Part shown: positions 54,337 to 63,951 of the stretch, piece by piece
How positions within the stretch are numbered: position 1 is the first letter of the stretch
How the letters are laid out: each line of letters starts with the position of its first letter
Assembly (NCBI RefSeq): GCF_002278135.3
Contig: NZ_CP029425.2
Location: 4,316,001 to 4,380,000 of the forward strand
Source of the DNA: Bradyrhizobium ottawaense
GTDB lineage: Bacteria > Pseudomonadota > Alphaproteobacteria > Rhizobiales > Xanthobacteraceae
Length of the DNA: 64,000 bases
Reading direction: 5' to 3'
Made by a program: the position numbers and the translations under genes
Notes under the pieces: model-generated
Databases searched by the model: none
What the model was told of the DNA's origin: nothing
Seen by the model: only the letters and a program-made list of their open reading frames with translations

Positions 54337-56334
54337 CTATGACTTGCCGGCGCGGCAACAGGATTCGTCGGCAGTGTTGCTCGCGGTTGCGAGCACGCTG
54401 CGGCTGTTGCGGTCCGGCGGGATGTCGCCGGCCGCATTGGCGGCGAAAAAGCCGGTCGGCTTCAGCAGGAAGCCGGCATATTCCACCGGCATGATCGGAA
54501 AGTCCTCGGGCTTGCAGACATGGGTGTGGCCGAAAGAGTGCCACACCACGATATCGGCATTCTCGATGTTGCGGTCCTTCGCGGCATAACGCGGCAGGCC
54601 ATCGCCGCCGGCATGGACGTTGGGATAATCGCCGCTTGCGTATTTCTCGGCCGGATCGAATGCAGTCACCCAGACATGCTTGGTGGCGAAGCCGCCGCGC
54701 TTGCGCACGTAACTGCCCTCCTGCGCCAGCATCAGCGGGCTCGGATTGACGACGAGCTTGTAGGCCGGAGCATTGCCGACCGAGTTGGTCTCGTTGGGAT
54801 TGCTGATCTTCCAGAACCGGCCGGTTTGGCCATTGGCGATGCCCGCCGCGTCATGCTCGCGCGACAGCACCCGCGTCGTGGTGTCGAAGACATTGCCGTG
54901 CGGATTGTCGTCACCCCAGGGCCGCGGCACGAAATCGTGCTCGGTGACGGTGTTGCCGCCGCCGTCGAGATCCATGTGCAGGCGGACGTTGAAGAAGTGC
55001 TGGTGCGTCGGTCCGCCCAGATTGTCGTCAACCATGCCGCCCCATTTGTACGTCTCGCCTGATGGCACCGCGGCGGTCTGGATGATGCCGGTGAGCTTGG
55101 TCTCCAGCTGGATCGTGCCGTCCTGGTAGAGATACCAGTAGAAGCCGTAATCGTAATTGCCGACGGTGGCGAAGAACGAGATCACGAGCCGCCGCGAGCG
55201 GCGGACCTCGAACAGGCCGTTGCGGAACTCATAGTGTTTCCAGGCGATCCCATAGTCTTCCTCGTGCATGCAGATGGCGTTCTGCATGACGAAGGGCTCG
55301 CCCTTGCTGTCCGCCGCCGGTACGTCGAAATAGCGGATGTTGCCGAGACAGTCGCAGCCCAGCTCGAGCGCGTTCGCAAGCATGCCGAGGCCGTATTCGC
55401 CGGCATCGAACGCCGACTTCCAGAAATGGTTAGCGGTCGGATCGGCGTAAGGCACCACCATCTCGGTGACGCTGGCGCGATGGATCAGGGAGCGCTTGCG
55501 CGCGCCGTCCTGGTAGGCGAGCTGATGCAGCACGAGGCCCTCGCGCGGCGTGAAGCCGATGCGAAAGCTCCATTTCTGCCAGTCGACCTTCCAGCCATCG
55601 ACGCGAAAGCTCGCGCCCTCGGGTTGCTCGATGTGCAGCGGCCTGATGTCGGTGCGCAGATTGGTCATCTCATGCGCGCCGTAGTTCCGCTTCTTGCGCG
55701 GAATCGGCACGATCGGATCCTCATCCGTGAGGTCGATGACCTTGCCGCCGATCAGGTCGACGACAGCGACCACGCCTTCGATCGGGTGCGCATAGCCGTT
55801 ATCCTGGAGGTGCTCGCGAAAATAGCTGACGGCACGCACGATACGGGCGCCGCGCTCGAACTCCTTGTCGAAGAAACCCGACGAGAACGGATCGACCTGG
55901 ATCAGCTCGATGTCCTTGTCCGAGAGCCCGCGCCGCGCCATCGCCGCGCGCCATCCGGGATCGGCCTTCACCACGGCCTCGCACTTGAAGAACTCTTCCA
56001 GCATCACCGGCGGCTGCCCGTAGGGCGCCTCGCGGTTCGGGACGACCTTGCGGCCGACGATCTCGCCACGTCCGAGATCGACGATATGCTCGATGGCCTC
56101 GCCCGTGGTGACGTCGAGCGTCAACGCGAAGGCGCGGCGCCCTACGCCGCCTGCAGCCAGCTCATGCTTGGTCGGCTCCTCCAACCGGACCGTCGGGAAG
56201 CGGCAGTTCTCGGGTGAGGTCACGTCGGCGCGCACCAGCGTGCAGGCGGCGGTGATCTCCTCGGCCGTCAGCGGATCAAGCGGATGCGGCGTCGCGGTCT
56301 CTGGTTGCGATTTGGCCTTGACGGTATCGAGCAT
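54337..56334 (-). CDS. Copper-containing primary-amine oxidase
   Basis: A 665-residue oxidase that deaminates a primary amine to aldehyde, ammonia and H2O2. The TPQ motif TVGNYDYG gives the cofactor-forming Tyr at about residue 394; the catalytic Asp is in FDAGEYG. Copper ligands: HQHFF (HxH) and the distal His in VWHSFGHTHV. No signal peptide is seen, so it acts in the cytoplasm. It follows the NylB-like serine hydrolase gene by 15 bases, in one operon. Confidence 0.93.
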   Translation of the reverse strand: MLDTVKAKSQPETATPHPLDPLTAEEITAACTLVRADVTSPENCRFPTVRLEEPTKHELAAGGVGRRAFALTLDVTTGEAIEHIVDLGRGEIVGRKVVPNREAPYGQPPVMLEEFFKCEAVVKADPGWRAAMARRGLSDKDIELIQVDPFSSGFFDKEFERGARIVRAVSYFREHLQDNGYAHPIEGVVAVVDLIGGKVIDLTDEDPIVPIPRKKRNYGAHEMTNLRTDIRPLHIEQPEGASFRVDGWKVDWQKWSFRIGFTPREGLVLHQLAYQDGARKRSLIHRASVTEMVVPYADPTANHFWKSAFDAGEYGLGMLANALELGCDCLGNIRYFDVPAADSKGEPFVMQNAICMHEEDYGIAWKHYEFRNGLFEVRRSRRLVISFFATVGNYDYGFYWYLYQDGTIQLETKLTGIIQTAAVPSGETYKWGGMVDDNLGGPTHQHFFNVRLHMDLDGGGNTVTEHDFVPRPWGDDNPHGNVFDTTTRVLSREHDAAGIANGQTGRFWKISNPNETNSVGNAPAYKLVVNPSPLMLAQEGSYVRKRGGFATKHVWVTAFDPAEKYASGDYPNVHAGGDGLPRYAAKDRNIENADIVVWHSFGHTHVCKPEDFPIMPVEYAGFLLKPTGFFAANAAGDIPPDRNSRSVLATASNTADESCCRAGKS

Positions 56335-56349
56335 GGGGATGTCCAGAAA

Positions 56350-57540
56350 TCAGGCGAGATGCGCGGTGATGGCGCTGAAGGCGGCAAACCAGCGCTGGTC
56401 GATCGGCACGTCCATCGCCTTGGGCTGTGTCGCGAGCTTGACGATGACGGTGTCCGAGTCGAGGTCGACATAGAGGTGCTGGCCATGAATGCCGATCGCG
56501 GTCAGCGCGTTGCGCGACGGATCGATCGTGAACCATTTGCTGCGGTAGCGCGCGCCCGGGAAGAACTCGGCGAGGTCGCCGTCGGCCCAGGCCTTGGGAT
56601 CGCCGTTCTCGCGGATGTCGTCGATCCACCAGCCCGGCACCACCTGCCGCCCCTCGACCACGCCGCGGCAGCGGATCATCTCGCCGAAACGGATGAGGTC
56701 ACGCGCGGTGACGGAGATGCCGCCGGCGATGCGGCCCATGCCGTGGCTGTCGAGCGTGAGCGAGCCGTCCTCCTCCGCGCCCAGGGGCTGCCAGAGATAT
56801 TCGGAGAGGATGCGATGATAGGGCATGCCGCAGGCACGCTCATAGACCCAGCCGAGCACCTCGGTATTGGGCGAGACGTAGTGGAACACCTTGCCGTGCG
56901 GCTTGCCGGTGCCGCGCAAGGTCGTGAGATAGGCGCGCTGGTGGCCTGCCTCGGCGCCCGGCGGCGGCACGTCCCAGCCCGAGGAGAACCGATAGCGCGC
57001 AACGTCGCCGGCGGGGTCCTCGTAATCCTCCTCGAACTTGATGGCGACGGCCATATCGAGCAGGTTGCGGACAGTGCAGCCGGCGTAGACCGACGTCTCC
57101 AGCTCCGGCACGTAGCGCACCACCCTCGCCTCGGGATCGAGCAGCCCGCGCGCGGCGAGCACGCCGCCGAGCGTGCCGGCGATCGCCTTGCTGATCGAGC
57201 AGATCAGATGCGGTGTGGTCACGCCCATGCCATCGCCGTACCATTCGTGGATCAGCGTGCCCCGGTGCATGACGAGGAGCGTATCGGCAAAGGTCTCGCG
57301 GAGCGTGGCTTCGATCGTGGTCGCTTGGCCATCAGGCGCGGTGAGGCCGAGTTTTGCCAGTTCGCGCGGCGCGCTTCGCATCAGCGTCGGCTGGGCCGAG
57401 CGGCGGATTTCTGCGGTCGGCAGCACTTCGCGGGTGTGGGTAAAGCCCCAGCGGATCGCGGGAAAGCTGCGCCAATTGGCGCGCGTCACCTGCGCCTCGG
57501 GCGCGGGCGGGCTGCCGCGCATGATCTCGGTCGGTCGCAT
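56350..57540 (-). CDS. NylB-like serine hydrolase (beta-lactamase fold)
   Basis: A 396-residue hydrolase of the class C beta-lactamase/esterase type. Catalytic S-x-x-K is S115-I-S-K118 in LICSISKAIAG. The YVPELETSVYAGCTVRNLLDM segment and the Tyr in FHYVSPNTEVLGW are the pattern I associate with 6-aminohexanoate-oligomer hydrolase (NylB) and EstB-like enzymes. It probably cleaves an amide or ester. The ATG at 57540 has GGAGGG upstream. Downstream lies the amine oxidase; upstream, divergent, the AraC-type regulator. Confidence 0.85.
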   Translation of the reverse strand: MRPTEIMRGSPPAPEAQVTRANWRSFPAIRWGFTHTREVLPTAEIRRSAQPTLMRSAPRELAKLGLTAPDGQATTIEATLRETFADTLLVMHRGTLIHEWYGDGMGVTTPHLICSISKAIAGTLGGVLAARGLLDPEARVVRYVPELETSVYAGCTVRNLLDMAVAIKFEEDYEDPAGDVARYRFSSGWDVPPPGAEAGHQRAYLTTLRGTGKPHGKVFHYVSPNTEVLGWVYERACGMPYHRILSEYLWQPLGAEEDGSLTLDSHGMGRIAGGISVTARDLIRFGEMIRCRGVVEGRQVVPGWWIDDIRENGDPKAWADGDLAEFFPGARYRSKWFTIDPSRNALTAIGIHGQHLYVDLDSDTVIVKLATQPKAMDVPIDQRWFAAFSAITAHLA

Positions 57541-57721
57541 CTCGATCCCTCCGCAAAGCGCCGTCCCGGCTGCGATGTCGGAACGGCAGGACCGAAGCCT
57601 GCACCGCGGCGCCATCGGGCGTTATCGAGATCCGGCAATATTTTGCTGGACAGCGCCTATGGCCGTGCCAGTCTGGCGTGGTTCTTGCTGGCTCTTGGGT
57701 GGTGAATTTCGACGTGTCGTC

Positions 57722-58711
57722 ATGCCCTTAGGCGCAACTCTTCCGACTCTGGACTCGGCTGCCGGCCTGTTTCAGGCCAGCAGCACCGATGTCGACGAGC
57801 ATTGCGCTTCGCTTGGTCGCTGGCGGCTCAGCTACGACCAGATCAGCGCCGGAGCCTTCAGGGGCAGCTTCACCCAACTCTCCCTGCCCCAGCTCGACGT
57901 CTTCCGCGAGATCACCAGCCAGCAGGTCCGCCAATACGGCCAGCTGGGGGCCGACAGCTTCGGCATCGGTCTGCCCTGGCACAGTGACGGCGAGGTCAAT
58001 TGCAACGGCGCCAGCGTTGCAGGTGCCCAGGTCATCGCCTGCATCGACGCCGAGGTCGATATGTGCACGCCGAAATCATTCGAGCTGCGCGGTGTTGTCG
58101 CCAGCGCGGCGCTGATCGAGGAGCTTGCGGCCCGGCTCGATATCGAGCTGCCGCGCGCAGTCTGGCACCAGTTGCGGGTGATCGAGATGGCGCAGGCACC
58201 GGTCGCGCGATTGCGCGCTCACCTTGCCGCGATCCACGAGACCATCTCGACTGCCCCCGAGCGGTTCGACGATCCGGCCGTCGGGCAGGCGCTGGAAGAC
58301 GGCCTTCTCGTCGAGATCATGGACATGCTGCCGACCGCACGCCCCAGCGATCCCGGCCGCAGCGCCGCGGCGCGCAAGCGCACCGTCGATCGTGCGCGGG
58401 CGCTGATGCATGGCAGCGGCGATCGCTCGCTCTCGCTGCTGCAGGTCTGCAAGGCGGTCGGCGCCAGCCCGCGCAAGCTCGGCTATTGCTTCCAGGAGGT
58501 TTTGGGAACGAGCCCGATGCACTACTGGCGAGCAATGCGGCTGAACCGCGTGCGGCGCGATCTGAAACGCGCCGGCGGAACCGATGCCTCGGTCTACGAC
58601 GTCGCCGTGCAGCACGGCTTCTGGCACTTCAGCCAGTTCTCGCTCGACTACAAGCGCCACTTCTCCGAAAAGCCCTCGGAGACGCTGCGACGCGCCAGGT
58701 TGGCGGCCTGA
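57722..58711 (+). CDS. AraC-family (EutR-like) transcriptional regulator
   Basis: A 329-residue regulator. The N-terminal part is a sensing domain (RLSYDQISAGAFRGSFTQLSL, GLPWHSDGEVNCNGAS); the C-terminal 100 residues contain both AraC helix-turn-helix motifs, LLQVCKAVGASPRKLGYCFQ and VYDVAVQHGFWHFSQFSLDYKRHF. It resembles the EutR/OruR-type regulators. Its gene starts 181 bases from the divergent hydrolase-amine oxidase operon, so it likely controls it. ATG 57722 chosen; the open frame upstream overlaps the hydrolase. Confidence 0.87.
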   Translation: MPLGATLPTLDSAAGLFQASSTDVDEHCASLGRWRLSYDQISAGAFRGSFTQLSLPQLDVFREITSQQVRQYGQLGADSFGIGLPWHSDGEVNCNGASVAGAQVIACIDAEVDMCTPKSFELRGVVASAALIEELAARLDIELPRAVWHQLRVIEMAQAPVARLRAHLAAIHETISTAPERFDDPAVGQALEDGLLVEIMDMLPTARPSDPGRSAAARKRTVDRARALMHGSGDRSLSLLQVCKAVGASPRKLGYCFQEVLGTSPMHYWRAMRLNRVRRDLKRAGGTDASVYDVAVQHGFWHFSQFSLDYKRHFSEKPSETLRRARLAA

Positions 58712-58725
58712 CGCGCCCGCTCGGC

Positions 58726-59499
58726 TTACCAGGTCGGCAGATAGGTGCCCTTGAAGCGCTTCTCCAAAAACTCCTTCACCGGCGCGGAGTGATAGGCCTC
58801 GATCAGCGGCTTCACCCAGGGCTTGTCCTTGTCCTCTTCGCGAACGGCGAGGATGTTGACCCAGGGGCCGTCGGGATTCTCGCGGGCGATCGCGTCGGTC
58901 GCCGGATTGAGGCCGGCCTGCACCGCGTAATTGTTGTTGATGGAGACGACGTCGACGTCCTGCAGCGCGCGCGGCAGCTGGGCGGCATCGAGCTCGACGA
59001 AGCGCAGCTTCTTCGGGTTGTCGGTGATATCAGCGATGGTCGAGGCGACGTTGTTCGGGTCCTTCAGCTTGATCACGCCGTGCAGCGCCAAGATCATCAG
59101 GCCGCGCGCGCCGTTGGAGGGATCGTTGGCGATCGCGACACGGGCACCTTCCGGCAGGTCGGCGAGCGTCTTGTATTTCTGCGAATAGACGCCCTGCGGC
59201 GAGCCGATCGTGTTGGCGACCTTGACGATCTTCCAGCCGGTCTTGGAGATCTGGTTCTTCAGATACGGCTCGTGCTGGAACGAATTGGCCTCGAGATCCT
59301 TCAGGGCCAGCGCCTGGTTCGGGATCACATAGTCCGTGAACTCGACCACCTTGATGTCGAGGCCGCGCTCGGCGCCGACCTTCTTCACGACGTCGATGAT
59401 CTCGGCATGGGGACCGGCGGTGACGCCGACGCGGATGGTTTCGGCATGGACCGTGGTCGCAAGCAAGGCTGCAGCCGCAAGGGTTGCGAGAAAGCGCAT
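58726..59499 (-). CDS. metQ: Methionine ABC transporter binding protein
   Basis: A 257-residue NlpA/MetQ-family binding protein. An ordinary signal peptide (FLATLAAAALLATTVHA) is not followed by a lipobox cysteine, so it is periplasmic rather than lipid-anchored. Family segments IRVGVTAGPHAEIIDVV, YVIPNQALALKDLEANSFQHEPYL and GARVAIANDPSNGARGL are clear. It binds D- or L-methionine or a similar ligand. It is the last gene of the metNIQ operon. Confidence 0.92.
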   Translation of the reverse strand: MRFLATLAAAALLATTVHAETIRVGVTAGPHAEIIDVVKKVGAERGLDIKVVEFTDYVIPNQALALKDLEANSFQHEPYLKNQISKTGWKIVKVANTIGSPQGVYSQKYKTLADLPEGARVAIANDPSNGARGLMILALHGVIKLKDPNNVASTIADITDNPKKLRFVELDAAQLPRALQDVDVVSINNNYAVQAGLNPATDAIARENPDGPWVNILAVREEDKDKPWVKPLIEAYHSAPVKEFLEKRFKGTYLPTW

Positions 59500-59527
59500 T
59501 GAAGTCTCCAGTTTCAGGATGGTGCTA

Positions 59528-60193
59528 TCAGTGATGCCGCAGCCGGCGGTTGACCCGACGTGCCAGATAATCGCCGGCGCTCTGGACGAGCTGCACCAGC
59601 GCGATCAGCACGACGACGACGGCCAGCATCATCTCCGGCATGAAGCGCTGATAGCCGTAGCGGATGCCGAGATCACCGAGGCCGCCGCCGCCGACCGCAC
59701 CGACCATCGCGGAGTAGCCGAGCAGGCTGACCACTGCGAGCGTCAGCGCCAGCAACAGGCCCGGCAGCGCCTCGGGGATCAGCACCTTGAACACGATCTG
59801 AAGCGGCGAGGCGCCGAACGAGGACGCCGTCTCGATCAGGCCGCCATCGACCTCGCGAATCGCAGCTTCGACCAGACGCGCGATGAACGGCGCCGACGCG
59901 ATCGTCAGCGGCACGATTGCGGCGGTCGAACCGATCGAGGTGCCCGCGACAAGCCGGGTGAACGGGATGATGGCCACGACCAGGATGATGAACGGCGTCG
60001 AACGCGTCGCATTGACGACGATGCCGAGCACGCGGTTGACGAGTGGGGCCGCGAACAGCTCGCCTTTCCGGCTGGTCGCGAGGAAGACGCCGAGCGGCAG
60101 GCCGAAGACGGTGCCGAGCAGCGCCGCGATGCCGACCATGTACAGGCTCTCGAAGGTAGCCTGGATGATCAAATTGATGAGTTCAGGCGACAT
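59528..60193 (-). CDS. metI: Methionine ABC transporter permease
   Basis: A 221-residue permease with five helices and a family loop AAIREVDGGLIETASSFGASPLQIVFKV (EAA motif) near the middle. It forms the channel with MetN ATPases. Its ATG at 60193 overlaps the end of metN by 11 bases. A longer frame to 60295 lacks support. Confidence 0.92.
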   Translation of the reverse strand: MSPELINLIIQATFESLYMVGIAALLGTVFGLPLGVFLATSRKGELFAAPLVNRVLGIVVNATRSTPFIILVVAIIPFTRLVAGTSIGSTAAIVPLTIASAPFIARLVEAAIREVDGGLIETASSFGASPLQIVFKVLIPEALPGLLLALTLAVVSLLGYSAMVGAVGGGGLGDLGIRYGYQRFMPEMMLAVVVVLIALVQLVQSAGDYLARRVNRRLRHH

Positions 60194-61307
60194 AGCCGAG
60201 ATGCTCCGCCGGGAATTGATATTGAGACAACCAGGCAAGGACCCGCGCCTGCGCGTCCTCGCGGCCGGGAATGCCGAGAACGAGCGAGCCGACATGCTGG
60301 CCGCCTATCTCGTCGATGCGCGCCGACAGCAGCGCGACGTCGAGGCCGAGCTCGCGGGCGAGCCGCGCCACCACGGTGTCGCCGGCCCCTGCCCCGCGGA
60401 CCTGGACGCGGATCACGGCCTGCCCGCCAACAGGCGGCTCCGCCACGATCCGGCTCGCCAGCGAGACCGGCAGGCTGTCGCCGATGACCTCCGCGAGGAA
60501 GGACTGCGTGATCGGATGTTTTGGATGGGTGAAGATGTCGGCGACATGGCCGCTCTCGACCACGTGGCCAGCGTCGAGCACGACCACTTCCTTGGCGAGC
60601 TGGCGTACCACGGACATTTCGTGGGTGATCAGCACGATGGTCACGCCCAGCTCGCGGTTGATGTTGGCGAGCAGATCGAGGATCGCGCGTGTCGTCTGCG
60701 GATCGAGCGCGGACGTCGCCTCGTCCGACAAGAGCACGCTCGGCCGCGTCGCCAGCGCGCGGGCAATGCCGACGCGCTGCTTCTGGCCGCCGGAGAGCTC
60801 CGAGGGATAACGGTCGTGCTTGTCGGCGATGCCGACGAGCGCGAGCAGTTCGGTGACGCGGGCCTTGATGTCGGCCTTGGACCAGCCGGCGATCTCGAGC
60901 GGCAGCGCGATGTTGTCGGCGGCGGTGCGCGACGACAGCAGGTTGAAGTGCTGGAAGATCATGCCGATCGAGCGCTGCGCCAGCCGCAGCTCGCGGCCCG
61001 CCAGCGCCGAGATGTCGCGGCCGTCGACGACGACGCGTCCCGTGGTCGGCTTCTCCAGCCCGTTGATGAGCCGCACCAGGCTCGACTTGCCGGCGCCGGA
61101 GCGGCCGATCACGCCGGTGATGGAACCGCGCGGGATTGCGAAATCGATATCTTGCAGCGCGTTGACGCCGGGCTTGCCGCGATAGGCCGGATAGGTTTTC
61201 GAGATGCCGGCGAAGCGAACCATCGCGTCCGGCTCGGCTGTGGCAGGTGAAATCGCTTCAGGCGGCGCAATCGGCTGTCCGACGGCGAGCGATTGGTGAG
61301 CGTTCAT
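60183..61307 (-). CDS. metN: Methionine ABC transporter ATPase
   Basis: A 374-residue ATPase with Walker A GRSGAGKSSLVRL, Q-loop MIFQHFNLL, signature LSGGQKQRVGIARAL, Walker B VLLSDEATSALD and H-loop LITHEMS. The C-terminal about 90 residues form a NIL domain (IRVQVRGAGAG), which senses cytoplasmic methionine. ATGs at 61322 and 61307 are both possible; 61307 was taken. No SAM riboswitch could be recognised upstream. Confidence 0.92.
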   Translation of the reverse strand: MNAHQSLAVGQPIAPPEAISPATAEPDAMVRFAGISKTYPAYRGKPGVNALQDIDFAIPRGSITGVIGRSGAGKSSLVRLINGLEKPTTGRVVVDGRDISALAGRELRLAQRSIGMIFQHFNLLSSRTAADNIALPLEIAGWSKADIKARVTELLALVGIADKHDRYPSELSGGQKQRVGIARALATRPSVLLSDEATSALDPQTTRAILDLLANINRELGVTIVLITHEMSVVRQLAKEVVVLDAGHVVESGHVADIFTHPKHPITQSFLAEVIGDSLPVSLASRIVAEPPVGGQAVIRVQVRGAGAGDTVVARLARELGLDVALLSARIDEIGGQHVGSLVLGIPGREDAQARVLAWLSQYQFPAEHLGYVA

Positions 61308-61560
61308 GGAGACGGCCTTCATGCACAATAGTTCTCTCGCCCACCCGAAAAGGCGAACGAAAGCCGGGTCGCATCAGCGACTGGAGATGGAACAGCAGCA
61401 AACGCCTCTGGGGGCAACGCGCTGCACCGCAGCAAGCACCATCGCCTTTTCCAGTCTTTCTTGCAATTTCAGATATTTGCGAGGAGATGGACGAAGATTC
61501 CCCAATCCCTCTCCGGAGAAGAATATTCCTTCGCAGAGGGTATCAGTCTCCCGCCCGGGC

Positions 61561-63033
61561 TCATCCCATCTGCAACCAGGGCAGCACGATCAGCAGAAGA
61601 CCTGCGAAATAGAGCAGCCCGAAGAGCAGGCCAAAACCCCAGAACTGGCCCTTTCCGATATAGCCGCTGCCGAAATACATCGGCGCCGGCCCCGTCGCGT
61701 AAGGCGAGATCACGCCCATCAGGCCGAGCGAGTACATGCAGAGCATGGCGAGGGTCGTGACCGGCAGACCGGGAATGCCCGATCCGACCGCGAGCACGAC
61801 GGGCAGCACGGCGGCGGCATGCGAGGTGATGCTCGAGAAGAAATAGTGGATCCAGAAGAACAGCGCGACCAGCAGCAGCATCGCGGTCGACGGCGATAGC
61901 CCGGCGAGCGGCTTTGCGTATTCGGTCGCGAACCATTTGATGAAGCCGATCTCGTTGAGGCCGGAGGCCAGCGTCAGCAGCGAGGTGAAATAGAAGAACA
62001 CCTCCCAGGCACTCTTCTCGCTGACGATGTCGGCAAACTCGATCACACCGGTCACCAGCATCAGGGAGATCACGATGAACACGACGGTGGTGGCATTGAC
62101 GAAGTTCGAGCCGAGCACGGGCACGTGGATGTCCGGGCTGGAGCCCGCGATCCACAGGAACATCGCGAGCACGATCAGGCCGAGCATGATCCACTCGTTG
62201 CGCGACATCGGGCCCATCCCGGCGAGTTCCTTCGCCGCCCATTCGGTGATTTCCGGGCTGCGCTTCACCTCGGGACGGCAGACCAAATAGCTGAGCAGCG
62301 GCACGAGGACCATCAGCAGGATGCCGAGCGGCGCGAAGCCGAGAAACCACTGGCCCCAGCTGACCTCGACCCCGGCGGTCTTCTTGGCGATCGCCAGTGC
62401 CGCCGCGTTGGGCGCAAGCGCGGTGAAGAACAGCGAGCTGGTGACGGCGGTCGCGGCAAAGGCCGTCCACATCACATAGGTGCCGATCCTGCCGGCGGTC
62501 GGCCCCGGCTCGGAGCCATAGATGCGCGGGATGTTGCTGATGATGGGATAGACGATGCCGCCGCTGCGCGCGGTGTTCGACGGCGTCGCCGGCGCGAGCA
62601 GGAAGTCGGACATCGCCACGGCATAGCCAAGGCCGAGCGTGTTGCGGCCAAGGCGCTGCACCAGCACCAATGCAATGCGCCGGCCGAGCTGGCTCTTGCG
62701 ATAGCCGATCGAGAACACGAAGGCGCCGACGATGAGCCAGACCGTGCTCTCGGCAAAGCCCGCCAGCATCCAGCGCAGCGACTTGCCGGGATCGGGATCG
62801 ATATAGCCGGCAACGCCCGCGACCGTGAGGCCGATGAAGCCGACCGCGCCGACCGGCATCGATTCCAGGATGAGCCCAGTGATGACGGCCGCGAACACGG
62901 CGAAATAGTGCCACTGATTGACGTTGAGCCCTGCAGGCACCGGCCACAGATAGATCACCAGCCACACCACGAGCGGCGCGACCAGTTTCCAGCGAAACCC
63001 TTTCGCCTCTGGCGCCTGCGAGCTAGCAGTCAT
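61561..63033 (-). CDS. Divalent anion:sodium symporter (DASS/CitT type)
   Basis: A 490-residue membrane protein with about 12 hydrophobic helices. DASS segments are seen: APATPSNTARSGGIVYPI (the SNT ion-binding motif), GAFVFSIGYRKSQLGRRIALVLV, HAAAVLPVVLAV and SPYATGPAPMYFGSGYI, the second conserved substrate region. It imports a dicarboxylate or tricarboxylate such as malate, citrate or tartrate. ATG 63033 with GGGGGAGGG upstream; the frame extends 32 codons further without support. It is a single gene between metN and enoyl-CoA hydratase. Confidence 0.9.
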   Translation of the reverse strand: MTASSQAPEAKGFRWKLVAPLVVWLVIYLWPVPAGLNVNQWHYFAVFAAVITGLILESMPVGAVGFIGLTVAGVAGYIDPDPGKSLRWMLAGFAESTVWLIVGAFVFSIGYRKSQLGRRIALVLVQRLGRNTLGLGYAVAMSDFLLAPATPSNTARSGGIVYPIISNIPRIYGSEPGPTAGRIGTYVMWTAFAATAVTSSLFFTALAPNAAALAIAKKTAGVEVSWGQWFLGFAPLGILLMVLVPLLSYLVCRPEVKRSPEITEWAAKELAGMGPMSRNEWIMLGLIVLAMFLWIAGSSPDIHVPVLGSNFVNATTVVFIVISLMLVTGVIEFADIVSEKSAWEVFFYFTSLLTLASGLNEIGFIKWFATEYAKPLAGLSPSTAMLLLVALFFWIHYFFSSITSHAAAVLPVVLAVGSGIPGLPVTTLAMLCMYSLGLMGVISPYATGPAPMYFGSGYIGKGQFWGFGLLFGLLYFAGLLLIVLPWLQMG

Positions 63034-63144
63034 GGGCCCTCCCCCTCGATCGTCGTCGCCTGTGCGGCCCGTGGGCGAGCCTGCTCTTGTCCCTGCGCCG
63101 CGTATACGAACTGCCGGTTGTGCGATCAATGGCCTGGCATCAAT

Positions 63145-63951
63145 CTATCGCCCCTTGAAGCGTGGCTTGCGGCGGCCCAGGAACGCCTCGACGCCCTCCT
63201 TGTGATCCTCGCTGAGGCTGGCGAGCGCGAACTGGTCGACGTCCATGTGGCTGGCGAGATCGTCCAGCGCATGCGCGAGCCGGTTGACGGTCAGCTTGGT
63301 CATCGCGACCGAGAGCGGTGGCTGCGCGGCGACCTTGCGCGCAAGATCCATGGCGGCATCGAAGGCATGGCCGGGATCGACCACCTGCTCCACCAGGCGC
63401 CATTCATGGGCCTCATCCGCTGAGATGCGCTCATCAGCCAGGATCACCGCCTGCTTGGTACGGGCCGGCCCCATCAGGTGCAGCATGCGCGGGATGCTCT
63501 GCCAGCTCATGTTCATGCCGAGGCCGATTTCGGGCACGCGCAGATGTGCATCGCGGCCCATGATGCGGAAGTCGAGCGCCACGGCGAGGGCCACGCCGCC
63601 GCCGACACAAAAACCCTCGATCGCCGCGATCGTGATCTGCTCCATCTCTTGCCAGGCGTGCGTTAGGCGCGGTCCGAGCTTGAGGTGCCGCCGCAGCGTG
63701 CCGAGGTCCATCTCCTTGCGCGAGCGCCCTTCGGCGTCCTTGAGGTCGAAGCCGGCGCTGAACGCGCCCGAGCTGCCGGTCAATACGACGACCGACGTCG
63801 CGGCATCGTCCTCGAAGCTGCGCGCCGCGGCGGTCAGCTGCCGCATTGCCTCGGGTGACAGGGCGTTGATGCCGTCGCCCCGATCGAAACGCACCACCGC
63901 AATCCGTCCCTCGGGTCCGAGGCCCTTTTCGATCTTCACGTAGTCCGTCAC
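63145..63951 (-). CDS. Enoyl-CoA hydratase/isomerase family protein
   Basis: A 268-residue crotonase-fold protein. Oxyanion hole segments are SGAFSAGFDLKD and IEGFCVGGGVALAVALDFRI; the Glu in RVPEIGLGMNMSW occupies one usual catalytic position, but the region around it (SIPRMLHLMG) lacks the second Glu of a classic hydratase, so it could be an isomerase, hydrolase or other crotonase. Start at GTG 63951 with GGAG six bases upstream; a TTG directly before it is an alternative. Confidence 0.87.
   Translation of the reverse strand: MTDYVKIEKGLGPEGRIAVVRFDRGDGINALSPEAMRQLTAAARSFEDDAATSVVVLTGSSGAFSAGFDLKDAEGRSRKEMDLGTLRRHLKLGPRLTHAWQEMEQITIAAIEGFCVGGGVALAVALDFRIMGRDAHLRVPEIGLGMNMSWQSIPRMLHLMGPARTKQAVILADERISADEAHEWRLVEQVVDPGHAFDAAMDLARKVAAQPPLSVAMTKLTVNRLAHALDDLASHMDVDQFALASLSEDHKEGVEAFLGRRKPRFKGR

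Noticed and set aside
61308..61560. SAM riboswitch or other methionine-linked leader in front of metN
   Set aside because: The expected conserved pseudoknot elements of SAM-II and related classes could not be recognised on the minus strand.
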